From: Mesobacillus maritimus | GTDB lineage: Bacteria; Bacillota; Bacilli; Bacillales; Cytobacillaceae | Assembly (NCBI RefSeq): GCF_023715205.1 | Contig: NZ_JAMBNR010000019.1 | Coordinates: forward strand, 39,996 to 103,995 | Length of the DNA: 64,000 nt | Direction of reading: 5' to 3' | In this document: positions 1 through 8,580 of the stretch, piece by piece | Layout: each line of letters begins with the position of its first letter | Position numbering within the stretch: the stretch's first letter is position 1 | Position numbers and translations under genes: made by a program | The notes under the pieces: generated by a model | What the model saw: only the letters and a program-made list of their open reading frames with translations | Database searches by the model: none | Told to the model about the DNA's origin: nothing

Positions 1-95
1 GTCATTTTTACACAATCATAACCAGCAGGAGCTAAATAAAGTGAAAGCAAATCAAGCATAAGTGGTTCGTCATCTACTAATAAAATGGTTTTCAT
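1..95 (-). CDS. Response regulator, N-terminal fragment
   Basis: The 31 visible residues begin MKTILLVDDEPLMLDLL, the start of a CheY-like receiver domain with its acidic DDE pocket; the phospho-accepting Asp and the output domain lie outside the window. The ribosome site AAGGAG for this start is embedded in the last codons and stop of the histidine kinase gene upstream on the same strand, so the two are probably translationally coupled and form one two-component system. The receiver type is clear. The output domain is unknown; an OmpR-type winged helix would be the usual partner of this kind of kinase. Confidence 0.9.
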   Translation of the reverse strand, partial: MKTILLVDDEPLMLDLLSLYLAPAGYDCVKM

Positions 96-100
96 TGTTT

Positions 101-1465
101 TTACTCCTTAAATGTTAATAGAAACTCTGTGCCTTTCCCGAGTTCACTTTTGACGGAAATTGCGCCGCCATGCTGATCAACAAGTTCTTTCACAATCGCT
201 AGGCCAAGTCCGGTACCCCCTAATGATCGCGTACGGGATTTGTCGACGCGATAAAAACGATTGAAGAGATAGGGGAGGTCTTCAGCTGGAATTCCTTTTC
301 CTTGATCTGTTACGGCAAGATGAACAGAATGTTTATTTTTTGAAACCTTGATTGTTGTTTCCGAACCTTCTTCGGAATACTTCATGGCATTATCTAAAAG
401 ATTTAAAATGATTTGTTCCAACCGGGCGGGATCTGCTCTTAAAAAAAGATTCGTAGGACATTGTATAGTGAAAATCATGTTTCTTTCGGAAAAAGCCGGA
501 GCTAATTTTCTTTCGATTGATGTTAAAAATTCATGTAAGGGAATAGGTTGTTTTTCAATCATAAAAGTATTTTTATCAATCTTCGCTAACTCAAATAAAT
601 CCTTAATCAGTACCGAAAGACGATTGCTTTCTTCCCGGATAATGGTTAAATATTTTTGTTGCTCCTCGATAGGCAATTTCCGTTTCAGAAGGATATCTGT
701 ATAGCCTTTTAGATAGGTTAATGGCGTTCTGAGTTCATGGGAAATGCTGGCCAGGAACTCATTTCGCTCTTGCTTTAAATACTTCAAATCGTTCGCAAGC
801 AATTGAATCGATTGAGATAAATCTGCTAACTCATCGTTTCCTTTTATGGCTAAAGTTACATCGAAGTTGCCTTTGCTGATTTGGGAAGTGGCGTCCTTCA
901 TTTTGATGAGCGGTTTTGTTAGTGCTTTTGATAAAAAGAAAATGATAATTACAGTTAAGCTAATAGAAATAATGGCGGCTAATAAAAAGTGTTCATTTAG
1001 ACGGTCAATTAAAGCATGAACAGATTGAGTATCTTGAAACATAAAAACATAGCCAGACATTTCACCATTCTGTTCGATTGGACTGACAGTCGCAATGTAT
1101 GGTTCCTTCTTCCAATGTTCCTCCACAACAAGCCCAGCTCTTGGGATCGAAGAGTCGATGACGTTTACGTATTTCTTAAAGTTGCTGATTTGATGCGAAG
1201 AATCGAGCACGTTCCCGGTAGCATCTGTAATTACCACCTCTGTGTTTGCTTCTGATTCCATCAAGGTAACATGGGAGATCGTTTCAGCGTCAAATTGCTT
1301 TTCGAGAATGTTTCGATGCGAATTTCCTCTTGCTTGTAAGGCCGAAAGTTCCTCTTCCACCCTCGAATCAACAATCGAAGTGTGTAAAAAGAAAAACATA
1401 AAGATTTCCAAACTAAAAATAATGAAGAAAAAGATGATTCCGATTTTGATTGAAAGTTTGTTCAT
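101..1465 (-). CDS. Sensor histidine kinase, two transmembrane segments, HAMP
   Basis: A 454-residue membrane histidine kinase. An N-terminal membrane helix (about residues 7-28) is followed by an extracytoplasmic sensor region to about 160, a second helix (about 162-182), a HAMP linker (KALTKPLIKMKDA) and a HisKA dimerisation domain with the phospho-acceptor His in SHELRTPL. The HATPase domain shows N-box NLLDNAMKYS, DQGKGIP and the G-box GGTGLGLAIVKELV. It should phosphorylate the response regulator that starts six bases after its stop. The ATG has GGTGATC upstream. The kinase-then-regulator order is the reverse of the commoner Bacillus arrangement. The signal is not evident, and a link to the nearby copper genes is only positional. 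Confidence 0.93.
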   Translation of the reverse strand: MNKLSIKIGIIFFFIIFSLEIFMFFFLHTSIVDSRVEEELSALQARGNSHRNILEKQFDAETISHVTLMESEANTEVVITDATGNVLDSSHQISNFKKYVNVIDSSIPRAGLVVEEHWKKEPYIATVSPIEQNGEMSGYVFMFQDTQSVHALIDRLNEHFLLAAIISISLTVIIIFFLSKALTKPLIKMKDATSQISKGNFDVTLAIKGNDELADLSQSIQLLANDLKYLKQERNEFLASISHELRTPLTYLKGYTDILLKRKLPIEEQQKYLTIIREESNRLSVLIKDLFELAKIDKNTFMIEKQPIPLHEFLTSIERKLAPAFSERNMIFTIQCPTNLFLRADPARLEQIILNLLDNAMKYSEEGSETTIKVSKNKHSVHLAVTDQGKGIPAEDLPYLFNRFYRVDKSRTRSLGGTGLGLAIVKELVDQHGGAISVKSELGKGTEFLLTFKE

Positions 1466-1570
1466 ATGATCACCTATTTATGGATTCAGATTATATGGTT
1501 CATTCTTACCTGATGGTTAAATTTTTGCAACATCGTGCTGTAGGAATGTTCTTAATGGTAGGGCATAGAG

Positions 1571-2095
1571 GAGGGCTCTCGGTGCCCGACCGGCAAAGAT
1601 TTTAAAAGAGAACGGTAACTGAAGCCGGACTCTCGGTGCCCGCTGGCAAAGATTTTAAAAGAGAACGGTCATTGAGCTGGACTCTCGGTGCCCGCTGGCA
1701 AAGATTTTAAAAGAGAACGGTCATTGAGCTGGACTCTCGGTGCCCGCTGACAAAGATTTTAAAAGAAAACGGTAACTGAGCCGGACTCTCGGTGCCCGCT
1801 GACAAAGATTTTAAAAGAGAACGGTCATTGAGCTGGACTCTCGGTGCCCGCTGGCAAGGATTTTAAAAGAGAACGGTCATTGAGCTGGACTCTCGGTGCC
1901 CGCTGGCAAGGATTTTATAAGAGCGGTCATTGAGCTGGACTCTCGGTGCCCGCTGGCAAGAAATTTTAAGAGAACGGTAACTGAGCCGGACTCTCAGTGC
2001 CCGATTGGCAAGGAATTTTAAGAGTATGGTCATCGAGCCGTGCTCTCGGTGCCCGATCGCAAAAATTTTAAAGAGAACGGGCAATGAAACACTCA
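1571..2095. repeat. Ten-copy ~52-bp tandem repeat array
   Basis: The intergenic stretch holds ten copies of a unit anchored on CTCTCGGTGCCCG and continuing GGCAAAGATTTTAAAAGAGA then ACGGTCATTGAGC. Anchor positions are 1576, 1630, 1682, 1734, 1786, 1838, 1890, 1940, 1991 and 2043, giving periods of 54, 52, 52, 52, 52, 52, 50, 51 and 52. Central copies are nearly identical and outer copies more diverged, as expected from tandem expansion. A minus-strand reading frame runs through part of it but only as repeat translation, with no credible ribosome site. I see no other gene between 1466 and 2270. Confidence 0.93.
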
Positions 2096-2270
2096 CTGGT
2101 CACCTTATCCCCTTTTTGAACGCGCTTAATAAATTCTAGGAATACACAACCGACTACGTCCAAAAGGAAAAGATGATTTTAGTCCATAATTGTGCAGATT
2201 CTATGGACTTTTATGAAAAGATGAGAGGTTTTCAATAAATTGTAAAAATCACGAATGCATTCTTTTCTAA

Positions 2271-2286
2271 TGTGAAGTTCATCACA
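2271..2286. promoter_or_regulatory. FNR/CRP-type operator
   Basis: TGTGAAGTTCATCACA is a perfect TGTGA-N6-TCACA palindrome, the Bacillus FNR box. Its centre (2278.5) lies 41.5 bp upstream of position 2320, which is where transcription would begin if TACACT (2308-2313) is the -10 element; this is the class II activator geometry. It drives the beta-propeller lipoprotein at 2352. The TSS is inferred. Confidence 0.62.
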
Positions 2287-2351
2287 TGTTTTGTGAGATT
2301 TCCTCGTTACACTGTTTTTGAAATGAAAAATTCGAGGAGGAACTCTTAGTT

Positions 2352-3431
2352 ATGAAGAAAGCAAAAAACAGTTTTTTTACCATTCTCTTTATCTTAGGAT
2401 TGATTTTAACAGGATGCGGCAATTCCAATCCGGAGGCAACATCAAAAGAACAAAATGAAACACAGGAACAAACATCTGTAAAAGCATCTGAAAATGAACA
2501 AGAAGTTAAGTATTATTTTACAGCGGATGAAGGAGGAAGTATAACAAAAATCAATGCAGACACAAACGAAGTGGACTCTACGATTGAAGTGGACGGTATC
2601 GCCCATAATGTACAGGTTTCCCCAGATGGAAAATTGCTTGCTGCTACGATTGTTCCGGACATGGGCCATGCCCATGGGGAATCCATGGACATGCCAGGAA
2701 TTGCCTTGTTTTTAGATACAGCAACAAATGAAGTGGTCAAAACGGTCGAAGTAGGGAATCATCCTGCACATATTGTTTATACAGAAGATGGTAAATATGT
2801 TCTTGTAACAAATAACGAAGATCACACAGTATCTGTTATTGATACGACTAGCTTCGATGTAATACAAACAATCTCGACCGGTAAAGGTCCGCATGGGTTT
2901 CGAATTTCGTCTGACAGTTCAATGGCCTATATTGCTAATATGGGGGAAGATACGGTCAGTGTTGTGAATCTTGAGACCATGAAAGAGGAGAAGAAAATAA
3001 AGGTTGGGCAGACACCTGTGACAACGGCTATTTCGTCTGATGGCAAAACGCTTATTGTCACGTTGAATTCGGAAAATGCATTAGCGATTGTCAATCTAGA
3101 AAATGACCAAGTTGATAAAGTTTCTGTGGGAAATGGTCCAGCTCAGGTTTACCTAGATGGGAATGACCAATACGCCTATGTAGCCAATCAAGGGACAGCA
3201 GAAAATCCATCCAATACCGTGACAGTTGTTGACGTTCAATCCAAAAAGGCAACCGCATCCATTGAGGTAGGAAAAGGGGCTCATGGGGTCGTCACAAGTC
3301 CAGATCATCAGCGTGTTTATGTGACAAATATGTTTGATCATACAGTCAGTGTTATTGATACCGAGCAAAATAAGGTAATTGAAACGATTGAAGTTGGCCA
3401 TACACCAAATGGGATTAGTCTAATGAAATAA
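2352..3431 (+). CDS. YVTN-type beta-propeller lipoprotein
   Basis: A 359-residue exported protein. A signal peptide ends in the lipobox LILTGC, so Cys22 should be lipidated and the protein anchored outside the membrane. The mature part is an acidic and polar linker followed by about seven blades of the 40-residue YVTN type, visible as repeats of V-I-D-T with V-G-x-x-P-x-x and Y-V-T-N. A loop at about residues 96-113 is rich in His and Met (GHAHGESMDM), which suggests metal binding; with copper genes next door copper is a reasonable guess. AGGAGG precedes the start. An FNR-type box upstream suggests oxygen-limited expression. The exact function is unknown. Confidence 0.85.
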   Translation: MKKAKNSFFTILFILGLILTGCGNSNPEATSKEQNETQEQTSVKASENEQEVKYYFTADEGGSITKINADTNEVDSTIEVDGIAHNVQVSPDGKLLAATIVPDMGHAHGESMDMPGIALFLDTATNEVVKTVEVGNHPAHIVYTEDGKYVLVTNNEDHTVSVIDTTSFDVIQTISTGKGPHGFRISSDSSMAYIANMGEDTVSVVNLETMKEEKKIKVGQTPVTTAISSDGKTLIVTLNSENALAIVNLENDQVDKVSVGNGPAQVYLDGNDQYAYVANQGTAENPSNTVTVVDVQSKKATASIEVGKGAHGVVTSPDHQRVYVTNMFDHTVSVIDTEQNKVIETIEVGHTPNGISLMK

Positions 3432-3528
3432 ATTACCTAGATGTTAGGGAGATGTTGTTGCATACATTCTTGATATTTATCGATTAAAATGAAATGGATG
3501 ATTTGTTCATATTAAAGGAGAAGAACGT

Positions 3529-4260
3529 ATGTATGAATTTTTTAGCCAAATCAGCAATTTCTTTTCCCAGCCTTTGATCAATATCGGATTAAGTACGAAA
3601 GGGATCCCCATTTTATCGGCTTTTGTCTTAGGAATTGTTGGCGCCGTTGCTCCATGTCAGTTTACAGGCAATCTTGGCGCCATTACGGTTTATGGCAATC
3701 AATCGGTACAACAAAAGGTTGCTTGGAAGAACGTACTTTTTTTCACTTTAGGAAAAATCGTTGTCTTTGCTGGGCTAGGCCTGTTCGTTTGGATTGTGGG
3801 CAGTGAAATTCGAATCTCTTTAACGACGTATTTTCCATGGGTGAGAAGAATCGTCGGTCCGATGTTTATCATCATTGGGCTGTTTATGTTAGGCGTATTT
3901 AAAGTCTATAAAACGATTTCTCTTGGCAACTTCTTGGAGAAATTTCATACAAAAGGCAGTCTAGGGGCATTTTTATTAGGGGTTAGTTTTACCCTTGGAT
4001 TTTGCCCGACAATGTTTACGTTATTCTTTATAACCCTCATGCCGATGGCTACAGCTGTTAGTTACGGAGCAATTCTCCCTGTGTTTTTCGCAATTGGAAC
4101 TTCTCTGCCTTTGATTCTAGCCATCTTCTTAATTTGGTACCTCGATTTAGGAGGAGCCATTATTAAAAAGAAAGGAAGGAAACTAGGAAACGTCGTTCAG
4201 AAAGCAGCTGGTATGGTAATGCTGATTTTAGGGGTGCTTGATACTATTACATATTGGTGA
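3529..4260 (+). CDS. CcdA/DsbD-like (TauE/SafE-like) membrane protein
   Basis: A 243-residue protein with six likely membrane helices. Two conserved Cys motifs sit at equivalent places in the two halves, GAVAPCQFTGN near residue 41 and GFCPTMFTLFF near residue 163, as in the CcdA/DsbD transmembrane thiol-disulfide carriers that move reducing power outward for extracytoplasmic thiol or haem maturation. It follows the lipoprotein by about 100 bp in the same direction and may share its transcript. GGAGAAG precedes the ATG. It could also be annotated as a sulfite-exporter-like family member; the Cys pair argues for electron transfer. It lies immediately upstream of the copper genes. Confidence 0.75.
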   Translation: MYEFFSQISNFFSQPLINIGLSTKGIPILSAFVLGIVGAVAPCQFTGNLGAITVYGNQSVQQKVAWKNVLFFTLGKIVVFAGLGLFVWIVGSEIRISLTTYFPWVRRIVGPMFIIIGLFMLGVFKVYKTISLGNFLEKFHTKGSLGAFLLGVSFTLGFCPTMFTLFFITLMPMATAVSYGAILPVFFAIGTSLPLILAIFLIWYLDLGGAIIKKKGRKLGNVVQKAAGMVMLILGVLDTITYW

Positions 4261-4261
4261 A

Positions 4262-4286
4262 TGGGACAGAGGGGGCCTCTGTCCCA
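4262..4286. repeat. Dispersed GGGACAG palindrome, copy A
   Basis: A perfect 11-bp stem TGGGACAGAGG / CCTCTGTCCCA around a GGG loop, directly after the stop of the CcdA-like gene. It is one of several related elements in the window (see 13316, 22171, 28196, 33706, 44951, 47473). No T-run follows on the plus strand, so it is not a canonical terminator. Confidence 0.8.
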
Positions 4287-4313
4287 CCAAAAAAAACCAA
4301 TTTGCCCATTTAC

Positions 4314-4330
4314 ATACCTTAGTAGGGTAT
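4314..4330. promoter_or_regulatory. CsoR-type operator 1 (csoR promoter)
   Basis: ATACCTTAGTAGGGTAT, a 17-bp near-palindrome with ATACC/GGTAT arms, lies in the promoter region of csoR. Three more 17-bp sites of the same form precede copZ, copA and the gene at 7615. Copper-sensing CsoR repressors bind sites of this class, which suggests autoregulation. Confidence 0.78.
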
Positions 4331-4363
4331 GGTAACATATAATCAAGATAGGAGGGTAAGCTT

Positions 4364-4696
4364 ATGGAAAACACGGGAAAAGAAGTTGCTTGCCATACGG
4401 AGGGTGCGACGTCTTGTCGAAAAAGTCATCATCCGGAGCGGGTGAAAAAGGATTTAACGACTCGTTTAAATCGGATTGAAGGTCAAATTCGCGGCATTAA
4501 GGGAATGATTGAGAAAGATGTATACTGTGATGATGTGATCACTCAACTTTCTGCCACACAATCAGCTTTAAATAGTGTAGCCAAAATTCTTTTGGAAGGT
4601 CATTTAAAAGGATGTGTCGTCGATCGCCTTTCCGAAGGGGACGATGAAGTTTTAGATGAATTACTGGTCACTATCCAAAAGTTGATGAAGAAATAA
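4364..4696 (+). CDS. csoR: CsoR copper-sensing transcriptional repressor
   Basis: A 110-residue all-helical CsoR/RcnR-family (DUF156) repressor that leaves its operators when Cu(I) binds. The ligand set is visible: Cys in DVYCDDVI and the His and Cys of EGHLKGCVV, giving the C-H-C pattern of genuine CsoR rather than the sets seen in formaldehyde, nickel or sulfane-sulfur sensors. RLNRIEGQIRGIKGMI is the family helix. The N-terminus carries an extra short Cys/His-containing tail. AGGAGGG precedes the start. It leads the copper genes copZ and copA, each of which has its own CsoR-type box. Confidence 0.95.
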   Translation: MENTGKEVACHTEGATSCRKSHHPERVKKDLTTRLNRIEGQIRGIKGMIEKDVYCDDVITQLSATQSALNSVAKILLEGHLKGCVVDRLSEGDDEVLDELLVTIQKLMKK

Positions 4697-4713
4697 ATTT
4701 TTTTCAGTTTTAT

Positions 4714-4730
4714 ATACCCCTGTGTAGTAT
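4714..4730. promoter_or_regulatory. CsoR-type operator 2 (copZ)
   Basis: ATACCCCTGTGTAGTAT, 17 bp, same register as the site before csoR, with a perfect left arm and an imperfect right arm. It sits about 40 bp upstream of copZ. Confidence 0.7.
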
Positions 4731-4766
4731 GAAAACCAATTTTATTCTTAAAGGAGAGATAGATTT

Positions 4767-4973
4767 ATGCAAACTGTAACATTAAACGTTCAAGGAATGT
4801 CATGTGGACATTGTGTAAAAGCGGTAGAAGGAAGCGTTGGTCAATTAGCAGGTGTGAACCAAGTAACTGTAAAATTAGATGAGGCTTTGGTTGAAGTAGC
4901 TTTTAACGAATCCCAAGTATCCCTTGATACCATTAAAGAAACGATTGAAGAGCAAGGGTATGATGTAGAATAA
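4767..4973 (+). CDS. copZ: CopZ copper chaperone
   Basis: A 68-residue single HMA-domain protein with the Cu(I)-binding GMSCGHC motif at about residues 10-16 and the ferredoxin-like fold signature EVAFNESQ and EEQGYDVE. It carries Cu(I) in the cytoplasm to the N-terminal domains of CopA and can deliver it to CsoR. The length is typical. It has a good ribosome site (AAGGAGAG), and CsoR-type boxes lie both before it and before copA, so it can be transcribed separately from its neighbours. Confidence 0.96.
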   Translation: MQTVTLNVQGMSCGHCVKAVEGSVGQLAGVNQVTVKLDEALVEVAFNESQVSLDTIKETIEEQGYDVE

Positions 4974-5010
4974 GAGTGCTAGCATAGCACTCTTTCATTT
5001 GCAATAAAAT

Positions 5011-5027
5011 ATACCCCTTATAGGTAT
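5011..5027. promoter_or_regulatory. CsoR-type operator 3 (copA)
   Basis: ATACCCCTTATAGGTAT, a 17-bp palindrome with exact ATACC/GGTAT arms, 15 bp before the start of copA. It is the most symmetrical of the four sites. Confidence 0.78.
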
Positions 5028-5041
5028 AATAGAGGTGAGGA

Positions 5042-7480
5042 ATGATGAGTACAGAAGCCGTATCATCAAAAAAAATGAAAGAAGCGAGTATTCAAATTAC
5101 CGGAATGACCTGTGCCGCCTGTTCAACACGGATTGAAAAAGGGTTAAATAAAATGGAGGGTGTTGAGCAAGCATCCGTCAATTTAGCGCTGGAAAAATCA
5201 ACGATACAATACGATCCAGCGAAACTGAGTGAAGCCGATTTTGAAAAGAAAATCGAAGCGCTTGGTTATGGAGTTGTGAAACAAAAAGCGGAGTTTGAGA
5301 TTACGGGAATGACGTGTGCCGCTTGTTCAACGCGCATCGAAAAAGGATTAAATAAGATGGATGGTATTACAACTGCAAACGTCAATTTGGCGCTTGAAAA
5401 AGCAACCATTGAGTTTAATCCTTCCGAAGTATCGATTGGCGATATTATTGCGAAAGTAGAAAAGCTAGGTTACGGGGCGCACCAAAAGCAAGATGAACAA
5501 GAACAAGTCGATCACCGTGAACAGCATATTAAAGATCAACAACGGAAATTCATTCTTTCAGCGATTTTATCGTTGCCGTTATTATGGACGATGGTTGGTC
5601 ACTTTTCGTTTACATCGTTTTTATATGTCCCAGACATTTTAATGAATCCGTGGTTCCAAATGATTTTAGCCACACCGGTACAATTTATTATTGGGAAACA
5701 GTTTTATGTAGGTGCGTATAAAGCCCTTCGCAATGGGAGTGCCAACATGGATGTCCTTGTTGCGATGGGTACGTCAGCCGCTTATTTTTACAGCGTTTAT
5801 CAAGCGATTGTTACAGCCGGTACGCACCACGGGCCACATCTCTATTTTGAAACAAGTGCAGTATTGATTACCCTTATTCTTTTAGGGAAATTATTTGAAG
5901 CAAGAGCAAAAGGCCGTTCATCTGAAGCGATAAAAAAACTAATGGGCCTTCAAGCGAAAACAGCGATTGTTGTCCGTGATGGAGTCGAAAAAGAAGTTCC
6001 GTTAGAGGAAGTCGTGATTGGTGACACGATTTTAGTGAAACCTGGTGAAAAAATTCCTGTTGATGGGGAAGTAATCGAAGGAACAACAGCTGTTGATGAA
6101 TCGATGTTAACCGGTGAAAGTTTACCAGTCGATAAAAATGCTGGGGACATTCTCTACGGCTCAACGATCAACAAAAATGGTTTTATCAAAATGAAAGCCA
6201 CAAAAGTTGGCCGTGACACCGCTTTAGCCCAAATTATTAAAGTCGTGGAAGACGCCCAAGGTTCGAAAGCACCGATTCAACGGTTGGCGGATCAAATTTC
6301 CGGTATTTTCGTTCCAATCGTCGTGGGCATTGCCGTCCTTACCTTTTTAGTCTGGATCTTGTGGGTTCAACCTGGTGAGGTTACACCAGCACTTGAAGTA
6401 TTAATTGCGGTCCTTGTGATTGCGTGTCCATGTGCATTAGGACTTGCGACTCCGACCTCGATTATGGCCGGTTCCGGTCGTGCCGCTGAATTTGGGATTT
6501 TATTCAAAGGCGGCGAGCATTTAGAACAAACGCAAGGAATTGACACTGTGGTTGTTGATAAAACAGGTACGGTCACACACGGGAAACCTGTGCTAACCGA
6601 TGTTATAGTTGCAGATGGTCAAGACGAAGCGAAATTTTTATCTTTAATCGGCGCAGCAGAAAAACAATCTGAGCACCCATTGGCACAAGCGATTGTGGAA
6701 GGGATTCAAGAGAAAGGCATTGAACTAGCCAATGTTCAATTCTTCGAAAATATTCCAGGGTATGGTGTGCAAGCGACGGTTTCTGGTCAAGGAGTAGTGA
6801 TTGGCACACGGAAACTGATGCAGCAATACGGAATTGAAATCCAATCCGTTCTCCCAGCTATGGAAGAATTAGAGCGAAACGGGAAAACGGCGATGTTGGC
6901 TGGAATTAATGGCCAATATGCAGGGTTAGTTGCCGTCGCTGATACGATTAAAGATACTTCTCGGGAAGCGGTACGCCGTTTACAACAAATGAACATCAAA
7001 GTTATCATGATGACAGGTGATAACGAGCGCACTGCTCAAGCGATTGGGAAAGAAGTCGGCGTGGATGATGTGATTGCGGAAGTGCTTCCTGAAGGGAAAG
7101 CAGAAGAAGTGAAAAAGCTGCAAAATCAAGGTAAAAAAGTGGCTATGGTCGGAGACGGAATTAATGACGCACCTGCACTAGCTACAGCGGATATTGGAAT
7201 GGCCATTGGTACCGGGACAGATGTCGCGATGGAAGCAGCAGACATCACGTTGATTCGCGGGGACTTAAACAGTATTGCCGACGCGATTTTGATGAGTCGC
7301 AAAACAATGCGGAATATTAAGCAAAACTTATTCTGGGCATTTGCCTATAACACGATTGGCATTCCAATTGCGGCAGTCGGACTGCTTGCACCATGGGTTG
7401 CCGGAGCAGCGATGGCGTTTAGTTCGGTATCGGTTGTCTTGAATGCATTGCGGTTACAGAGGGTAAAATTACAAAAATAA
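5042..7480 (+). CDS. copA: CopA P1B-type copper-exporting ATPase
   Basis: An 812-residue Cu(I)-transporting P-type ATPase that exports copper across the membrane. Two N-terminal HMA domains carry GMTCAAC at about residues 19 and 87 and are almost identical to each other, suggesting recent duplication or conversion. Further on are the actuator TGES, the transport-site VIACPCALG, the phosphorylation site DKTGT, the nucleotide-domain SEHPLAQ and the hinge [12 protein letters not shown]. Eight membrane helices are expected. GGTGAGG precedes two adjacent ATGs (5042 and 5045). A CsoR-type box overlaps the promoter. CopZ upstream is its partner. Confidence 0.97.
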   Translation: MMSTEAVSSKKMKEASIQITGMTCAACSTRIEKGLNKMEGVEQASVNLALEKSTIQYDPAKLSEADFEKKIEALGYGVVKQKAEFEITGMTCAACSTRIEKGLNKMDGITTANVNLALEKATIEFNPSEVSIGDIIAKVEKLGYGAHQKQDEQEQVDHREQHIKDQQRKFILSAILSLPLLWTMVGHFSFTSFLYVPDILMNPWFQMILATPVQFIIGKQFYVGAYKALRNGSANMDVLVAMGTSAAYFYSVYQAIVTAGTHHGPHLYFETSAVLITLILLGKLFEARAKGRSSEAIKKLMGLQAKTAIVVRDGVEKEVPLEEVVIGDTILVKPGEKIPVDGEVIEGTTAVDESMLTGESLPVDKNAGDILYGSTINKNGFIKMKATKVGRDTALAQIIKVVEDAQGSKAPIQRLADQISGIFVPIVVGIAVLTFLVWILWVQPGEVTPALEVLIAVLVIACPCALGLATPTSIMAGSGRAAEFGILFKGGEHLEQTQGIDTVVVDKTGTVTHGKPVLTDVIVADGQDEAKFLSLIGAAEKQSEHPLAQAIVEGIQEKGIELANVQFFENIPGYGVQATVSGQGVVIGTRKLMQQYGIEIQSVLPAMEELERNGKTAMLAGINGQYAGLVAVADTIKDTSREAVRRLQQMNIKVIMMTGDNERTAQAIGKEVGVDDVIAEVLPEGKAEEVKKLQNQGKKVAMVGDGINDAPALATADIGMAIGTGTDVAMEAADITLIRGDLNSIADAILMSRKTMRNIKQNLFWAFAYNTIGIPIAAVGLLAPWVAGAAMAFSSVSVVLNALRLQRVKLQK

Positions 7481-7563
7481 TATGTTGTTCTCTCTGATGA
7501 ACCAGGTAGGTTGAGATCGCCTGTCGCTAGATAACAGCGGCAGGTACTTTTTTATTACCTTAT

Positions 7564-7580
7564 ATACCCTACTAGAGTAT
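7564..7580. promoter_or_regulatory. CsoR-type operator 4 (siroheme-reductase-like gene)
   Basis: ATACCCTACTAGAGTAT, the fourth 17-bp site with the ATAC-C/GTAT arms in identical register. It lies 34 bp before the ATG of the gene at 7615 and places that gene in the putative CsoR regulon. Confidence 0.72.
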
Positions 7581-7614
7581 AGTAGAAGAATTAAAATAAA
7601 GGGATGGAGTGAAC

Positions 7615-8232
7615 ATGGAAAGCGTTGTAAAAAAAGTGAAGATGGCCATAAATGGGGGAATCGGGTTTGGAGCAAAGCTCAATGCAAAGCAACTTATGAC
7701 CATAGCAAAATATATGGATGATAACGAGGAACTGGAGTTAACCACTTTCCAACAACTGTATATTGAAATCCCCGAAGATCGGAAAGAAGAAATCATTGAA
7801 GAGTTCCACCATGTTGGATTGGTTTGTTATCCTGTTGGCAATTTTGTTAAGAGCTTGAGAACCTGCAATTTTTGCAAAGGAGAAGAGGAGGAAGGGATGC
7901 CGATCGCAAAAGAGTTGAATCGTCGGATCGCAGGAAAACCTGTCCCTTTTACACTAAAAGTCGCTTATACCGGTTGCCCGGTTGGTTGTGGGGAACCGAT
8001 GTTGAGCGATATCGGGGTTATGAAAATAAAAGACCAGTACAATCTTTATGTTGGAGGAAAAGCAAAAGGGAAAGACGCCGAGGTAGGTGCTTTGCTGAAG
8101 GAGAATCTAACGCCTGAAGAATTGTATGATATTGTTGAAAAAATCATCGCTGTTTATTCACAAATGGGGAAAAAGCGAGAGACGTTTCATAAATTTCTAC
8201 AGCGAGTTGGCAGAGAGCAGTTCATAAGTTAA
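7615..8232 (+). CDS. Nitrite/sulfite reductase ferredoxin-like (siroheme/4Fe-4S half) protein
   Basis: About 205 residues resembling a single module of a nitrite/sulfite reductase. An N-terminal ferredoxin-like half-domain (to about 75) is followed by a Cys quartet, TCNFC (about 84 and 87) and YTGCPVGCGEP (about 121 and 125), the layout that binds 4Fe-4S bridged to siroheme; the first pair is CxxC rather than the usual Cx5C. At this length it is far shorter than real assimilatory reductases. ATG 7615 with GGAG five bases upstream is preferred; GTG 7609 in the same frame is possible. A CsoR-type operator precedes it and a strong terminator follows. The role in copper response is unknown. Confidence 0.75.
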   Translation: MESVVKKVKMAINGGIGFGAKLNAKQLMTIAKYMDDNEELELTTFQQLYIEIPEDRKEEIIEEFHHVGLVCYPVGNFVKSLRTCNFCKGEEEEGMPIAKELNRRIAGKPVPFTLKVAYTGCPVGCGEPMLSDIGVMKIKDQYNLYVGGKAKGKDAEVGALLKENLTPEELYDIVEKIIAVYSQMGKKRETFHKFLQRVGREQFIS

Positions 8233-8278
8233 TTCGTTGGCTTTGTCTGTTAAATCCGCTCACCAAATTGATTTGTCA

Positions 8279-8318
8279 AAAAAGGTGCTACTTTGGTTAA
8301 CCAAGTAGCACCTTTTTA
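8279..8318 (+). terminator. Rho-independent terminator after copper operon
   Basis: AAAAGGTGCTACTT and AAGTAGCACC form a long stem around a short loop and are followed by TTTTT. It ends the transcript of the siroheme-reductase-like gene. The A-rich left flank also makes it usable from the other strand. The remaining bases to 8580 show no gene. Confidence 0.9.
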
Positions 8319-8580
8319 CTAGGAAATTGGAGGTTTATGTTAAACTAGATTTATAGAGTTTATCCCGCATGAACGGCAGTAAAAAGGACATTTGATGGAT
8401 AAAGAAAACTCCCATTGAATGAAGTTATCACTTTTTGAGTATATATACTCATACAATTGAGGTAGATATTTGCATTAGTAGATACTCATTTTTCGGAATT
8501 TTAAAAAGATAGAAAATCACAATAAAACTAAATAGATTTCTAGAAAGTTATTTTAGATCCTGGAAAGGAGGTAGGTATGT

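Noticed and set aside
1571..2095. CRISPR array
   Set aside because: The whole 52-bp unit is repeated, with no unique spacers between short repeats and no cas genes nearby.
1863..2096. A 77-codon minus-strand frame through the tandem array at 1571-2095
   Set aside because: It is translation of the 52-bp repeats, with no ribosome site and no protein-like composition; the frame is interrupted wherever the period deviates.
8340..8580. Riboswitch or leader RNA before the CPBP protease
   Set aside because: The 240 bases are AT-rich with no stable stem or known aptamer-like sequence that I could recognise.
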